60,000 nucleotides of DNA from Bolinopsis microptera (taxonomy: Eukaryota > Ctenophora > Tentaculata > Lobata > Bolinopsidae): the NCBI RefSeq assembly GCF_026151205.1, contig NC_087084.1, positions 3,901,538 through 3,961,537 on the forward strand, read 5' to 3'. Position 1 is the stretch's first letter. Each line of letters starts with the position of its first letter. Positions 50,101 through 59,975 of this stretch are shown here, one piece after another. The position numbers were made by a program, and so were the translations under genes. The notes beneath the pieces were generated by a model, which was given only the letters and a program-made list of their open reading frames with translations, did no database searches and was not told the DNA's origin.

Positions 50101-53100
50101 TTTGCAAAATTTAAAAGCTGTGATCTTTTTTTTAGCCCAAAATCAAACTTTTCGGTTTAATTCAGAATCTAAGTTGTCCTTGTAGCGCGATGCGTTACTG
50201 TGCCACGCCGCGCACTCAATGAGGCTTCTCACAGCTAGATCGGCGAAATGCGCTACTGTGCCGCGCCGAGCTGCCATGAATTGACATCGTCAATTAAAGT
50301 TGTCCTAAATTTGGCTCCTGGGGAGCTAACCTTAAATTTACGAGACCGAAATTTTGTTGAAAACCAGAAGGTTCTATTTATTTTACTTTTGGAGATATAT
50401 CTCCAAAAGTAAAATAAATAGAACTTTCCGGTTTTCAACAAAATTTCCGTCTCGTAAATTTAAGGTATACACCAGTCGGTAGGGTTTGCTGGGAGGACCG
50501 TCGCTAGCCACCTCATATATCCAAACCCGATTACTCATTCCCGACGATCTTTTTGCCTTTGGCAAGAGCAGGGAAAAAATCATAGTGCTCTGCCTCTACA
50601 AGTACAGCGGGTGAACCAGAAAATTATAAACTTCTAGCTCGACGAACCATATGTACAAAGTTAGCATGTACTTACTGGACGGCGCTCAGGCCTCAGCCTG
50701 TCATTCCGCCTGGGGTCCCCAGGTAAGCATGTACGAGTTTCTTTATGATTTTAAAGAGCTGGTCAAATAGGTAGTCACATGACCATGTCGGAACTATTTA
50801 ATCTGACCCGGAACTCTAGAGTTGTGCAAATCGGCGGATCTGGCTATAGAGAACGGAGTAATGACCGTACACAACGGAGCTACAACGCCCTACGAGCAGG
50901 GAGAGAAGGTCAGCTACAAGTGCAATGATAGGTTCAAGTTGGTGGGGAACAGTGAGCTGACTTGTAACAACCGAGCGTGGAGTTATGCCGCCCCTCTTTG
51001 CAAACGTAAGATATGTTACAGTTAGCGCGTGAGGAAGTAACGAACTTGTATATCAAACTATCAACTGTATATTGACAACTCTCACCAGTTAGTTCGAATT
51101 GATTGATTAATCAGAGGAAAGTTTAAAAGAAGTAAAAAAATGAAAAGTTAAAACAACCCACTCAACCAGCTGTTAACGCAAAGTGCCCGTCATACGAAGT
51201 GAACAACGGCAAGGTCATGGACGAATCATCCGGCCCATTCCTTACTACTGAGGTGATAAGACATACTGATAAGGATTGATAATCATGAGATCCTATTCCA
51301 TTTTAATTGCAGTAATCTAGAAAGTTCTCATCCTAGAAAGGTGAACATCTGTTGCAATTATTCACATGTGAACTTGTTTAAGTCATCAAACTAACACTCC
51401 CTCACTAGAGCGTCAGTGCGATATGTGATTACGGCTACAACCTGAACGGAACCAACCCCCGGGTATGTGAGGATGCAGGATGGAAAACAGATGCTCAAAA
51501 TTGCGTTTACAAAGGTAATTACTAGTGATTTTGTGACGGAAAAATATTATTTGTATGAAAAATAAAGATTTTTTGTTAACCAGTGATAAGAGCGATTCCA
51601 CTTTATTACAGGGCTCTTCGTGATATCGTAGATCAAATTAGTTCTATAACCGGAATCTAAAATTCTTACTAACAAGAGTTTCCCCGAACAGAGGGAAGAT
51701 GTCCGCCACTAAAGCACTTGGTGCACGGAGGTCTCTCATGTAATGGAGGTGACATTAAAAATTCGTGCACTGTCTCATGTGACCCAGGATACATTTATCT
51801 GAGCGAAATTAAGGTAAACATTAACCACGACTCCTTGTGTTACCGTGCCAATGGCCAAGCTGTTAATTAATACCTCGATCGTAAAAACATAATTATATTA
51901 AAAAAACATTAATATATAGAGTATATAATTTTCCTGACTTCTGTTATCCTACAGAAAGTGACCTGTCAAGAAGATCTACGGTGGAGCCACCAGTCCTTTA
52001 CCAACAGTCAGGGAAACTTTGCCGCATGTGCTAAACAGGAGACCCCCAAGTCCCGTGTCTTAGAAGCAGAACTTTACCTGGACGTGAATTACTGTAAGAC
52101 AGATCCAGAGAAAGCAGCTGTGGTTGCTGCCTTTGAAACTTACATCCATTCTGGTTCTGCGGCTGTGCCCTGTGTTACTGGTGCTAAATGCACGGTTAGT
52201 TTCTCTTTCAGTAACTCCTTAATTAGTTTGAGAAGATCAGTTTCAACATGATAACTCCTGACCCACCTTATCATAATTACATTAAGGGGAGATACACCAA
52301 AAACGTTTTTACTCCGAACATCGATTTTATTTTATATTATGGTTAAATAGACAAAAAGAATAAGATTTCACACCTTCAAAATTTTCTAAAAATATTCCCT
52401 CATCGAGAAAAAAAATATTTTTCTTTTTCGAACATTTTTTAAATTTTGAGAAGTCTGTCACTGTAATACCGATAGTTCGGCCATTTTAAAAGTTTTTTGG
52501 CTGATTTTTTTACTGAACATTACTTGCAATCCGTACAAGAAGCCATTAAAAGGATTATATAATTAAACAATAAATGACGAAGTTACAGACCAAACAAGGT
52601 CGAAAAAATAAAAATTGAAATTTTTCCCACTTCTAAAGTTGTACATCTCACCAATCACCCGGGTCAGCAGATATCGCTTCAAAAATTCTTGTGAGTGTAG
52701 CTGATGATCATATCAAACTTTTTGGAGTAGGATTTTTTTCAGATTTGAGTTTTAAGCTATGCAATGTGGCCTCAAACGACAAATCTTTTAGTACGACATT
52801 TATAATATTTAAAGACACAAAATTTGTAAAAAAATGTGTACAATTTGAACAAAATTTATACAAGGGGGGACCCTTGTGTTCGAGCTAGAAAATTATTTAA
52901 GACAATTTGTCTTCTAAAAGCACCTATTTGGTACTAAAAGATTCGTCTTACCAAGCTGATTACGATTCTGTAAAAATTATTTCAAAAAAAACTGATACTT
53001 TTTGAGTTATAGGCATTTTAAGCCTTAAATCTGCCTTTTTTGCCCTTTTTTACGATGAATTTTACTAAGTCGTTTGAGGCCACATTGTATAGCTTAAAAC

Positions 53101-56100
53101 TCAAATCTGAGAGAAATCCTACTCAAAAAAGTTTGATATGATCATCAGCTACACTCACAAGAATTTTTGAAGCAATATCTGCTGACCCGGGTGATTGGTG
53201 AAATGTACAACTTTAGAAGTGGGAAAAATTACAATTTTTATTTTTTCGACCTTGTTTGGTCTGTAACTTCGTCATTTATTGTTCAATTATATAATCCTTT
53301 CAATGGCTTCTTGTACGGATTGTTAGTAATGTTCGAAGTAAAAAAATCAGCCAAAAAACTTCTAAAATGGCCGAACTATCGGTATTACAGTGACAGACTT
53401 CTCAACATTTTAAAAATTTTCGAAAAAGAAAAATATTGTTTTTCTCGATGAGGGAATATTTTTAGAAAATTTTGAAGGTGTGCAATCAATCTTATTCTTT
53501 TTGTCTATTTAACCATAATATAAAATAAAATCGATGTTCGGAGCAAAAACGTTTTTGGTGTATCTCCCCTTAAGACTGTTCTTCAAAATTTGATTATCAC
53601 CCACGTACCGTGTAAACGTCATTGTTTATACGATAAAATTAAATCATCTCAACACTTATCAGGTACAAAATACCAGCTGTAAGAATAGTGATGGATCGAG
53701 TGTAGTGAGCTTTGAGCTTCTGCAGAATGGAGACCTCTCTTCAGAAAACGCCTCCACTCTTACTTCCTCAGATTCAAGGCTCAAAGAGCTTGTCAGCACC
53801 GAAGCCATGACTTTTGAGTGAGAAGGATATTTAAACTTTGAAATGAATGTAGTATTTAAAGTGTGGCATATCAGGGGATTTCATTGAACCGATTGCCATA
53901 ACTAAAATAGTTTGATAATTTTGGACATAATTATGAATTCAAGACTTTTCTCAGAGTAACAACATCAAAGAAGAGAGCGACTACGAGATTCACAGCTGAG
54001 GACGGCAGTTATACCGGGAACGTAAAAACGGCTTGTGAGGCTGGGTTTGCTCAAATCTCGGGTTCATGCAGTGAGTCATTTAATAGTAGAATAGTGTTAA
54101 GTGTTATCAACCTACCAGTACCATTTCATCAGTCTTAAACCTCTGTGAAGAGAAGATTTGTTGCGTTATTCATTCATTACATTTGTCTGATCTTGCTGTA
54201 AAAGCCTCTTCAATATAAGAATATGAATTGAACGATGATCCATTTAAACCTCCTAATTCGTTTCATTTTCAGTCACGTGTCCGGCGGGATACCACATCCC
54301 GGGGGTATATATCTGTAACGCATGTGCGGTGGGAACCTACAGTACGGCTCCCAACTCTGTGGGCTGTGAGAAGTGTACCGGTGGATCCACTACTTATGGT
54401 GAAGGTAGCACCAGCAGTGGCGATTGTAAGGAACTCTGTAAGGTTCCTGGGGTGAGTTTATCTGGGGAGAATTGTTTATTCTTCTGAAACTTTTCACTAT
54501 CGAATACACGCGAAAAGTTCATTGAAATTTTGATATAAAAAGTTCATATGAAATTTCCGGATATTTTAGTTAGGGATCTCAGTTTGACGAACCTTCTCTC
54601 AGGTGACACACGGCAGCATGTCTCCTCCAACAGGATATAACGTAGATCCCAACACACTCATCAAGATGACTTGCGACAATGGGTCCGTTCTGCACACGGG
54701 AGAAGAGAAGTTTAAATGTAGTACTGGCATAGTTCCTACTTGCAAGGAGGATGGAGGTAAGAAACTTGGTTCAATAATTTCGTATCTCTGCAAATTGAAG
54801 AATTAGTGTCCACGGTGAGGGTAGGGCAAATCTGAAGTAACTGGCCCGAAATGTGCAAGTATACATGTGCCTCGTTTATTAATTTACGCCCCGTGAGTCT
54901 GACCAAGAAGGCATGGTATTCTTCTAGATTAACACTGATATGTTCAATAATGACAGATAAAGTGAGTGATGGTGGAGGCTCAACAACAGTGATCATAGTC
55001 GTGGTTGTGGTGGTCCTTGTCGTGCTAGCAGCTGTAGTGATTGCTGCATTCTTCATCAGAAAGAGATACTTGGTAAGAACTTGATTAAAATTATATTTTA
55101 TTACTGGAATTTGTAACTGAGATTGACTGATTTGCATTAGATTGCATTGAAAGATTGAATGGTATGGATGAATGTATTGCGCACAGTTATTACTCATGAT
55201 TATTGATTATTAAAATCAATCTGATTTCATACTCAGAATTGATGAATTACCGACAAAGTGACTGAGTTCGAACCCGATTATAAATGAAGGATTACCTTAC
55301 TCGGGATTATTATAACCGGGATAAAGTGGTGGGTTTTGGAAGATTCCGCCATATTTTTCCCGGTCAAAAATTTTACCAGTCATAAAAAAACCCGCCGACT
55401 CAGATTATGGGGTTCCAAGGGGGTGGTGATCATCATATTTTACCTGAAGTCTCATATGTGCTAGAGAAGACTTTTGAAGCAGTGGATGGAGGGCTGTAAC
55501 TTTATTGGCGGTTGCTACCATTATTTCGTTATAAAAATCACAATTTGGTTATAGAAATCAGATTTCAGGGTGGACCGTGATTCTCACTTTTCTTGCCCAT
55601 GAAGTGAGTAAACTGTGCCACTATTTCATGGTCCACGGTGGATTGATTACTGGAGCAGTTGAAGATGCAAAGCCAAGACGTTCCCCAATACCAAGCGGTG
55701 GGCAGGAAATTAAGCTCCGGCTGACCTTCAGAGCAGTAGCCCCATTAGCGGACAAAATGAAAGTCTTGTTAAGACAACAATACAACTTCGAATTTGACGG
55801 TCAGCAGCAGGGGGATATCAATAATGATAATGGAGGGGACATTAGCGATAATGAGAATGGGAATACGCTTTAATGAAGATTTGACTTATTATTGCTATAG
55901 ATTTATTTTCCTTTAACTACTAGACGTGTCTTTTTTTCTATTTCTGAGTAATATCAGTAACTGTAAATTGAAATAACTTCTTTAACAAGTAACAAAAACA
56001 GAAATTTCGGTTGAAAATTTGTTGACCTCTGAAAAAAAACTTGAAAGGTCGGCCACCGGTAAATACATGACCGGGATAATTTGGCGGGTTTTGGGAAATT

Positions 56101-56363
56101 CCGCCATATTTTTCCCGGTTATTAATTTTCCCAGTCATAAATTAACCCGCTATAATATTCCCGAGTAAGGTAGCCAAATGTTGATCTAACATTAGCATAG
56201 AATTGCACTCCTTTAATTTGCATGTTGATTGTTGATTTACACTCAATTCTAGAAGAGGGTAGGGCGTGGCCCTGAAACTGTTCTGGTCAATAAGAAGGCT
56301 CCTACTAATGGTCATGGAAATGGGAGTGAAAATGGTGAAAATGATTACCATACTAGAATTTAG
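44103..56363 (+). CDS. Type I membrane receptor: galactose-binding-like and sushi/CCP modules
   Basis: 22 exons: 44103-44181, 44325-44729, 45072-45260, 45371-45541, 46060-46248, 46352-46522, 46939-47343, 47686-47874, 47997-48167, 48733-48921, 49044-49214, 50820-51005, 51170-51252, 51409-51514, 51692-51813, 51955-52194, 53663-53817, 53955-54070, 54273-54451, 54603-54756, 54957-55072 and 56253-56363. All junctions are GT-AG and phases agree; from ATG 44124 the exons sum to 3,876 nt (1,291 aa). ATGs at 44103, 44109, 44124 and 44130 share the frame; 44124 or 44130 gives the most usual signal peptide (KTKIILFTTLLWLSIQ). Then two F5/8C-like domains, CCP modules, a Cys-containing stalk, an ephrin-receptor-like module (CPAGYHIPG..CNAC), a final CCP, one membrane span and a tail of about 41 residues ending HTRI. 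Likely cell-surface recognition; ligand unknown. Confidence 0.85.
44325..44729 (+). other. Galactose-binding-like (F5/8C-type) domain exon 1
   Basis: Encodes a discoidin/fucolectin-like fold by pattern: SVSMTKEVDSRYVASKATDR, then YSPGNDSWLKARLDKQYCVEEV, cysteines in THTCSRDACTCSGSYC, a VSVYSEDG strand and a closing YTWVSELVIIGRG. Known relatives bind sugars or membranes; whether this one does cannot be read from sequence. The paralogous exon is 46939-47343. Confidence 0.65.
45698..45775 (+). pseudogene. Truncated galactose-binding exon (tail only)
   Basis: The last ~60 bp of the galactose-binding exon up to its donor, without the acceptor or the rest of the domain. Equivalent remnants lie at ~46,683-46,760 and ~48,333-48,395. 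They mark the recombination breakpoints that created the extra CCP pairs. Confidence 0.6.
46815..49365 (+). repeat. Receptor exon duplication, unit 2
   Basis: Carries galactose-binding-like exon 2 (46939-47343) and CCP exons A3, B3, A4 and B4. It differs from unit 1 by few substitutions: RNTETQ to RKTETQ, HHAL to YSTL and RDACT to RDVCT in the galactose-binding domain, and TVTP to TLTP in A3. Intron sequences are equally similar, so the duplication is recent. Confidence 0.85.
50329..50466. repeat. 138-bp near-perfect palindrome
   Basis: Centred at 50397.5 on GGAGATATATCTCC. Arms of about 69 bp with no spacer, few mismatches, from ACCTTAAATTTACGAGAC outward. It could extrude a cruciform or form an intronic RNA hairpin. 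Confidence 0.75.
50671..50722 (+). promoter_or_regulatory. Block shared with the 4.2 kb array (exon-like, donor at its end)
   Basis: CTTACTGGACGGCGCTCAG, CAGCCTGTCATTCCGCC and GGTCCCCAG|GTAA match, in the same order, the minus strand of the array upstream of gene C. In both places it ends in a good splice donor. Here it lies about 100 bp before CCP exon 9. It could be a shared non-coding first exon or promoter, or a relic of a common mobile element. Confidence 0.4.
50820..52194 (+). other. CCP modules 9-11 and start of the stalk
   Basis: Divergent, non-duplicated CCP modules: 9 in one exon (50820-51005, CKSADLAIENG to APLCKR), 10 split over two exons (51170-51252, CPSYEVNNGKV; 51409-51514, ICDYGYNLNG..NCVYKG), 11 over 51692-51813 (CPPLKHLVHGG) and the start of 51955-52194. 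The remainder of that exon (EAELYLDVNYCKTDPEKAA) begins a Cys-containing stalk not assigned to a family. Confidence 0.75.
52282..53573. mobile_element. Foldback element in receptor intron, ~500-bp arms
   Basis: Arms 52282-52780 and 53069-53573 around a 288-bp centre. Tips are TTAAGGGGAGATACACC and its complement. TTAA at both ends suggests TTAA target choice, as used by piggyBac-type transposases. No transposase gene inside, so non-autonomous. Transcribed with the receptor gene, it would form a long double-stranded hairpin within the intron. Confidence 0.7.
54273..55072 (+). other. Ephrin-receptor-like module, last CCP and membrane span
   Basis: 54273-54451 encodes a Cys-rich module of the GCC2/GCC3 (ephrin-receptor-like) type: CPAGYHIPG, CNACAVGTYSTAPNSVGCEKC, then GDCKELC. 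54603-54756 completes a CCP (VTHGSMSPPTGYN..KMTCDNG..KFKC..TC). 54957-55072 encodes a GGGS linker, about 25 Val/Leu/Ile/Ala residues and a stop-transfer RKRY. Confidence 0.75.
55295..56170. mobile_element. Putative DNA transposon in the last receptor intron
   Basis: Terminal inverted repeats CCTTACTCGGGA (left) and TCCCGAGTAAGG (right), flanked by TA on both sides, suggesting TA target duplication. Inside each end is a ~95-bp segment (GGCGGGTTTTGG, ATTCCGCCATATTTTTCCC) in direct orientation. The central part holds one open frame. Confidence 0.5.
55628..55873 (+). CDS. Unknown ORF inside the transposon
   Basis: About 81 codons from ATG to TAA: a Pro/Arg-rich start (KPRRSPIPSGGQEIK), then LTFRAVAPLADKMKVLLRQQ and an Asn/Asp/Gly-rich end. 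No family recognised. It may be a remnant of element-encoded protein or an alternative terminal exon of the receptor; no acceptor in matching phase was established. Confidence 0.3.
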   Translation: MVHGGLITGAVEDAKPRRSPIPSGGQEIKLRLTFRAVAPLADKMKVLLRQQYNFEFDGQQQGDINNDNGGDISDNENGNTL

Positions 56364-57031
56364 GTTTAAGTAAGTTTGCTGTTCAACGTGTGCTATTATA
56401 GCCGCTCTGAGCTGAACAGCTCTCTTCTGTGTGTCTACAATGTTCGATGTCAAACTTATAGCACAGTGGATATTTCTAAATTTCATTATTTGTTTTTCTA
56501 CAAGTCATTAAATCGCTTCATCTATCTTACAAAGTTCCTTTGGTGTAACATCTTGCTTGGCTGATGAATAAGGTATGTGTGCTGCTTCACAACACGTGTA
56601 CGCTGTCATGTTTATGTGAAGTATTACAAAGTTACAAGATACGAGTAAAAGAAGGAGGAGATTAGAGCGCCTCAAATTAAATAGATAAGATGTATTATAT
56701 TATATTCCCAGTATGCGTTTGTAGCTGTAAACGAAATTTGGATTGTGATTTGTAGGACCCTAAATGGTAGTACTAAATCATCGTGCAGCCAATACAACAA
56801 TGATCCATATCATGAAGTGAAAATGTCCCACACTCGTTGCATGAAAACAAAATGCTGTATGTTCATTAACAGTTCACCCGATAAGGATTTTAAAAATATA
56901 TGTATATATTTTGTTGCTTGATCAATGATCAATTTAGGAAAACTATATTTTAACAACGAAATTCCTCACCTATATCATAATAAAATCTGTAGACATATTA
57001 CTGTCCTCATGCATGTCCAAGAAGTTCCGGT
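56364..57031. other. Convergent intergenic region
   Basis: Between the receptor stop and the stop of the minus-strand secreted-protein gene. The only clear AATAAA on + is at 56979-56984, about 615 bp after the receptor stop. No gene seen. Confidence 0.5.
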
Positions 57032-57407
57032 CTAAGTCCGGTTGTGTATATCATCGGTTACTGTTCTTGGGTTCCTGGGTGGTTCCATTACATCTGGCCT
57101 CTCAATTGGTTTTGGTTGTGGTTCTAGTTGAGGTTCTGGTTCTGGTTCTGGTGCTCGTGCTGATTTTAATGCCGCAATCTGCAGTGATGACCTGCTCTTC
57201 CACTGTTCGACATTGTTTAGCGGTTTTTTCTTTAAAGTTCTACCTCCTATCTTGCAACCTTCGAGAGATTTTAAAGAATAATCTTTAAACCCCTAGTGAT
57301 CTTCTCAAACTTCTTGCAACTTGATTTGAACTTAGATTTTTCACTTGTAGTGAAGTAGTGAAGGTAACACAGGCCAACACGACAACGAGAAACAGAAATA
57401 ACCGCAT
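57032..57407 (-). CDS. Small secreted protein with PEPEP segment (one frame break)
   Basis: Starts at ATG 57405-57407 with a clear signal peptide (MRLFLFLVVVLACVTFTTS). The frame meets a stop about 40 codons in, just after a GGGG run. One base fewer there restores a frame open to TAG at 57032-57034, about 124 residues in all, so either the run is a sequencing error or this is a pseudogene. After the break: a Lys-rich part with one Cys (EGCKIGGRTLKKK), then LNNVEQWKSRSS, ARAPEPEPEPQLEPQPKP and a short tail. No membrane span or known domain. Basic pairs (LRRS, KKK) could be processing sites, which is speculation. A TATA-like TTTAAATAAC lies about 45 bp upstream. Confidence 0.55.
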
Positions 57408-59045
57408 CGTGATCGAACTTTGATGAATTGAGTTCTGGTCGATACCTTTGGTTATTTAAAAGTAATCTAGGACGGTGTCACAACGTTATCACGTGATCGC
57501 TCTCTTCAATTATTATTTGATCATCACTACCTTCCTGTTCCTCTTTCTCGACAATTAGTTAATATTAAATTTAAGTTGCACAATTCTGAATACTCCGTAT
57601 TATTAAACGTAGTCTGACTCGATTAAAAGAAAACTAAGGTTCTAATAAGAGAAGGTGACGAGATGGAAATAAACTGATACATAATTATATTATATATAGA
57701 TGTGGAATGTGGATACTGGCGGGGAGGTGATAATTGTTTGTTTACGTTTTAGGTGGCGCCTCTATTCAGCAGATTGAAGAGGTGATGCAAATTGTATATT
57801 ATAGAACGCTTGTAACACTTGTTACTCCTTCTTGTTACCCCCTTCGAAGGTCCCGAATTATTTTCTGAACGAAAACTTAAAAATAACCGAGAAATCGACC
57901 TTCTTATTAACTCATTTTGATGACTGTTACTGACCTGAAATTGCACGAAAAATCGATTTAACTAGGTTTTAGAACCTATAAACACTTCCTCATCCCTCAA
58001 AATGGATGTTTTATATAGCTAATACGAGCAACAAGCAACATATATTTTGATCCTTCGGTTCTACTCATGACCTAGGGCCTAGGGAGTTAAGCTGAAACCG
58101 AAAGATCGAGGCGATCCTCAGTCCTCACCTTAACTGATCCAACAGGTACTAACACAATTTTCAGATAGATATGTTCGTTGCAATATGTTTATTGCAGCCT
58201 TGCAACTTGAGTGAAGAGCAGAGTACGAAAACACATAGCAGGTTAACAACTTATTTCGGTGACTGTTTCTCACCTACCATTGTGCGAGACATCGATTTAG
58301 GTTGGTTTCACAGCCCAACAACACTCAAAATTCATGTTTTACTCAAGCAAAGAACATTTTGATTCTGCAACGAAAGAACAAGGATATCGTCTCGTTAACA
58401 ACTCGAACAGGTACTATCACAATTTTCAGTCAAAAGAAACACAATGAATAAGGTAGGTAACCAACACCATGATATAACAATCATGATAACAACTGAATTA
58501 CATTTTTTTCTGAACAACGGGCAGCCATGCACTCCGTGATCCTGACCGAGCAACCAATTGTAATAGCTTATAGCGGTGTTATGTCACGTGACGCCGATCC
58601 GTCCACTCACAAACAGGAAGAGTGACCTTTTACTCTGGTCGGCACCTCTTCTGCATCTGCATGAGATCAAATGAGAAACTGAGAGGGTGCACGTGAACGC
58701 TAACAGGGTGCATGTCAGCACATGACCCATGAAGCAAATTCTTAGTTGCCTGTTTAAATTTCTTCCTTGTTTATCGTTTTAGTTGAAAATTCCTTTTTAA
58801 TCAATCTTCAGTCAGAACTTTAAACCATGGGAAGCGATCCATAATTGGCTTCAGCACGGCAAATATAAAGTGGTGTGAAGAGTTTATACACACGTTCATC
58901 AAGTTATTCTGTTACACACAATATTTATCTTCTTTGTTAACAATAGCTTCGTGATGCTAAGGAGAATATTTAAACTAATGTTAAGATTCATTGAGACCTA
59001 TTGACGGGACATGTTTTACATTTTCTTATTGTCCTACTGCTTTGT
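57408..59045. other. Intergenic region, no supported gene
   Basis: Upstream of the minus-strand gene and beyond. It contains CACGTG E-box sequences (~57,490 and ~58,586). A 63-codon open frame at 58171-58362 has no recognisable feature. The phrase CAGGTACTA-ACACAATTTTCAG recurs at ~58,142 and ~58,408. Confidence 0.5.
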
Positions 59046-59083
59046 TGACCAGCCTCATAGAGCTAGCTCTGTGAGGCTGGTCA
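59046..59083. repeat. 38-bp hairpin
   Basis: TGACCAGCCTCATAGAGC and GCTCTGTGAGGCTGGTCA form arms with one mismatched position and almost no loop. There is no T-run or gene next to it to suggest a terminator. Confidence 0.5.
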
Positions 59084-59415
59084 CGGTACCCACGTCTAAC
59101 AATTTATTGCACATTTTTTACACGCTAACCTAACCAGCTGATGGTCATATTGATTATCATGACATAAATGTTATTTATAATGAATCTGGTTACTACATTT
59201 AAACCCAATTTAACGTGGAATTTGGACGTGTCACAGTTCAAATTTGAGTGAGCCGCCCTGTCAGGCTGTCAATAGCTGTCTAGGAGATGGTCGGCTCGTA
59301 AATGTAAAAACCGCCAGGTATGACCGGTGCCGGGGTTTCTCATAATTATCATAGTTCCCTACCTCTGTAGCTATTCCCACGATAGAAATCCTATTTTGAT
59401 TCGGTAACACGACTC

Positions 59416-59500
59416 CTGTCCGACAGCGACAGCTGTCCGACAGCGACATCTGTCCGAATCAGGGTACCAGAAAAAAACGACATCTGTCCGAAATTGTGAC
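59416..59500. repeat. Short tandem repeat, ~16-bp unit
   Basis: CTGTCCGACAGCGACA is repeated about twice, followed by further CATCTGTCCGA echoes. The unit includes the small palindrome TGTCCGACA. Confidence 0.5.
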
Positions 59501-59618
59501 CTGATTTCAATACGACACATTTCCAATTAGAGACATGATCTAAACTGTTACTTGCTAAATTGTATACGTAACATGTCCAATTTGAGATATGATCTGAGCC
59601 ATAGTTTACTACCACAGT

Positions 59619-59975
59619 TTATTTTTCGATAGCTTTGAGGAAATCCATAGGGTTGCTGTAGTTGTCGTAACCATCTACAATTCTCTGAAGTTGTCCATCA
59701 TAACGGATCCATTTGGGTGCACGTGGCTCAGGTAGTTCCCGCCAGTCTCTTTTGGTTTTCTTCACGTCTGTAACAGGAGAGTTTGGAGTCAGGTACTCCT
59801 CCCAGATGTTGGTCTGCTTAACATGCTTCAGGAGGGCTTTCTTGTAGTGGAAGTTACATCCTCGTCTGGTAGTGGAGGGCCACACGGAAGCAACTTGCTC
59901 GAGATTCGTAACCCAATCCACCGACTGCTTCAGATACGATGGCCGTGATGAATGGATTTCCAGTAGATTTCATTC
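59619..59975 (-). pseudogene. MULE-type transposase fragment (right window edge)
   Basis: Minus-strand frame ending at TAA 59619-59621. It contains VWPSTTRRGCNFHYKKALLK, the pattern around the conserved Cys/His near the end of the MULE transposase catalytic domain (G-C-x-F-H followed by a basic helix). The frame runs back to a TGA at about 59,971. Beyond it a different frame reads KPEVIRLRMKSTGNPF, suggesting a frameshift or an intron, with the rest outside the window. The C-terminal part (DGQLQRIVDGYDNYSNPMDF) is less recognisable. Confidence 0.5.

Larger units (their letters stand above)
49381..50819. other. Long intron with repeat-derived sequence
   Basis: Contains GTCGGTAGGGTTTGCTGGG twice (at ~49,480 and ~50,474), a C/T-rich tract at 49751-49800, a GC-richer stretch with inverted GCATCGCGCTA (~49,936) and TAGCGCGATGC (~50,183), a 138-bp palindrome and a block shared with the 4.2 kb array. 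Open frames on both strands at 49,786-50,074 have no recognisable protein features and are not called. Confidence 0.55.

Noticed and set aside
57013-57288. Plus-strand frame rich in VLVLVLV, apparently a membrane protein
   Set aside because: It is the antisense of the PEPEP-coding repeat of the minus-strand secreted-protein gene, which has a signal peptide and better support.
58171-58362. 63-codon plus-strand frame
   Set aside because: No recognisable motif, no support from splice signals or neighbours.
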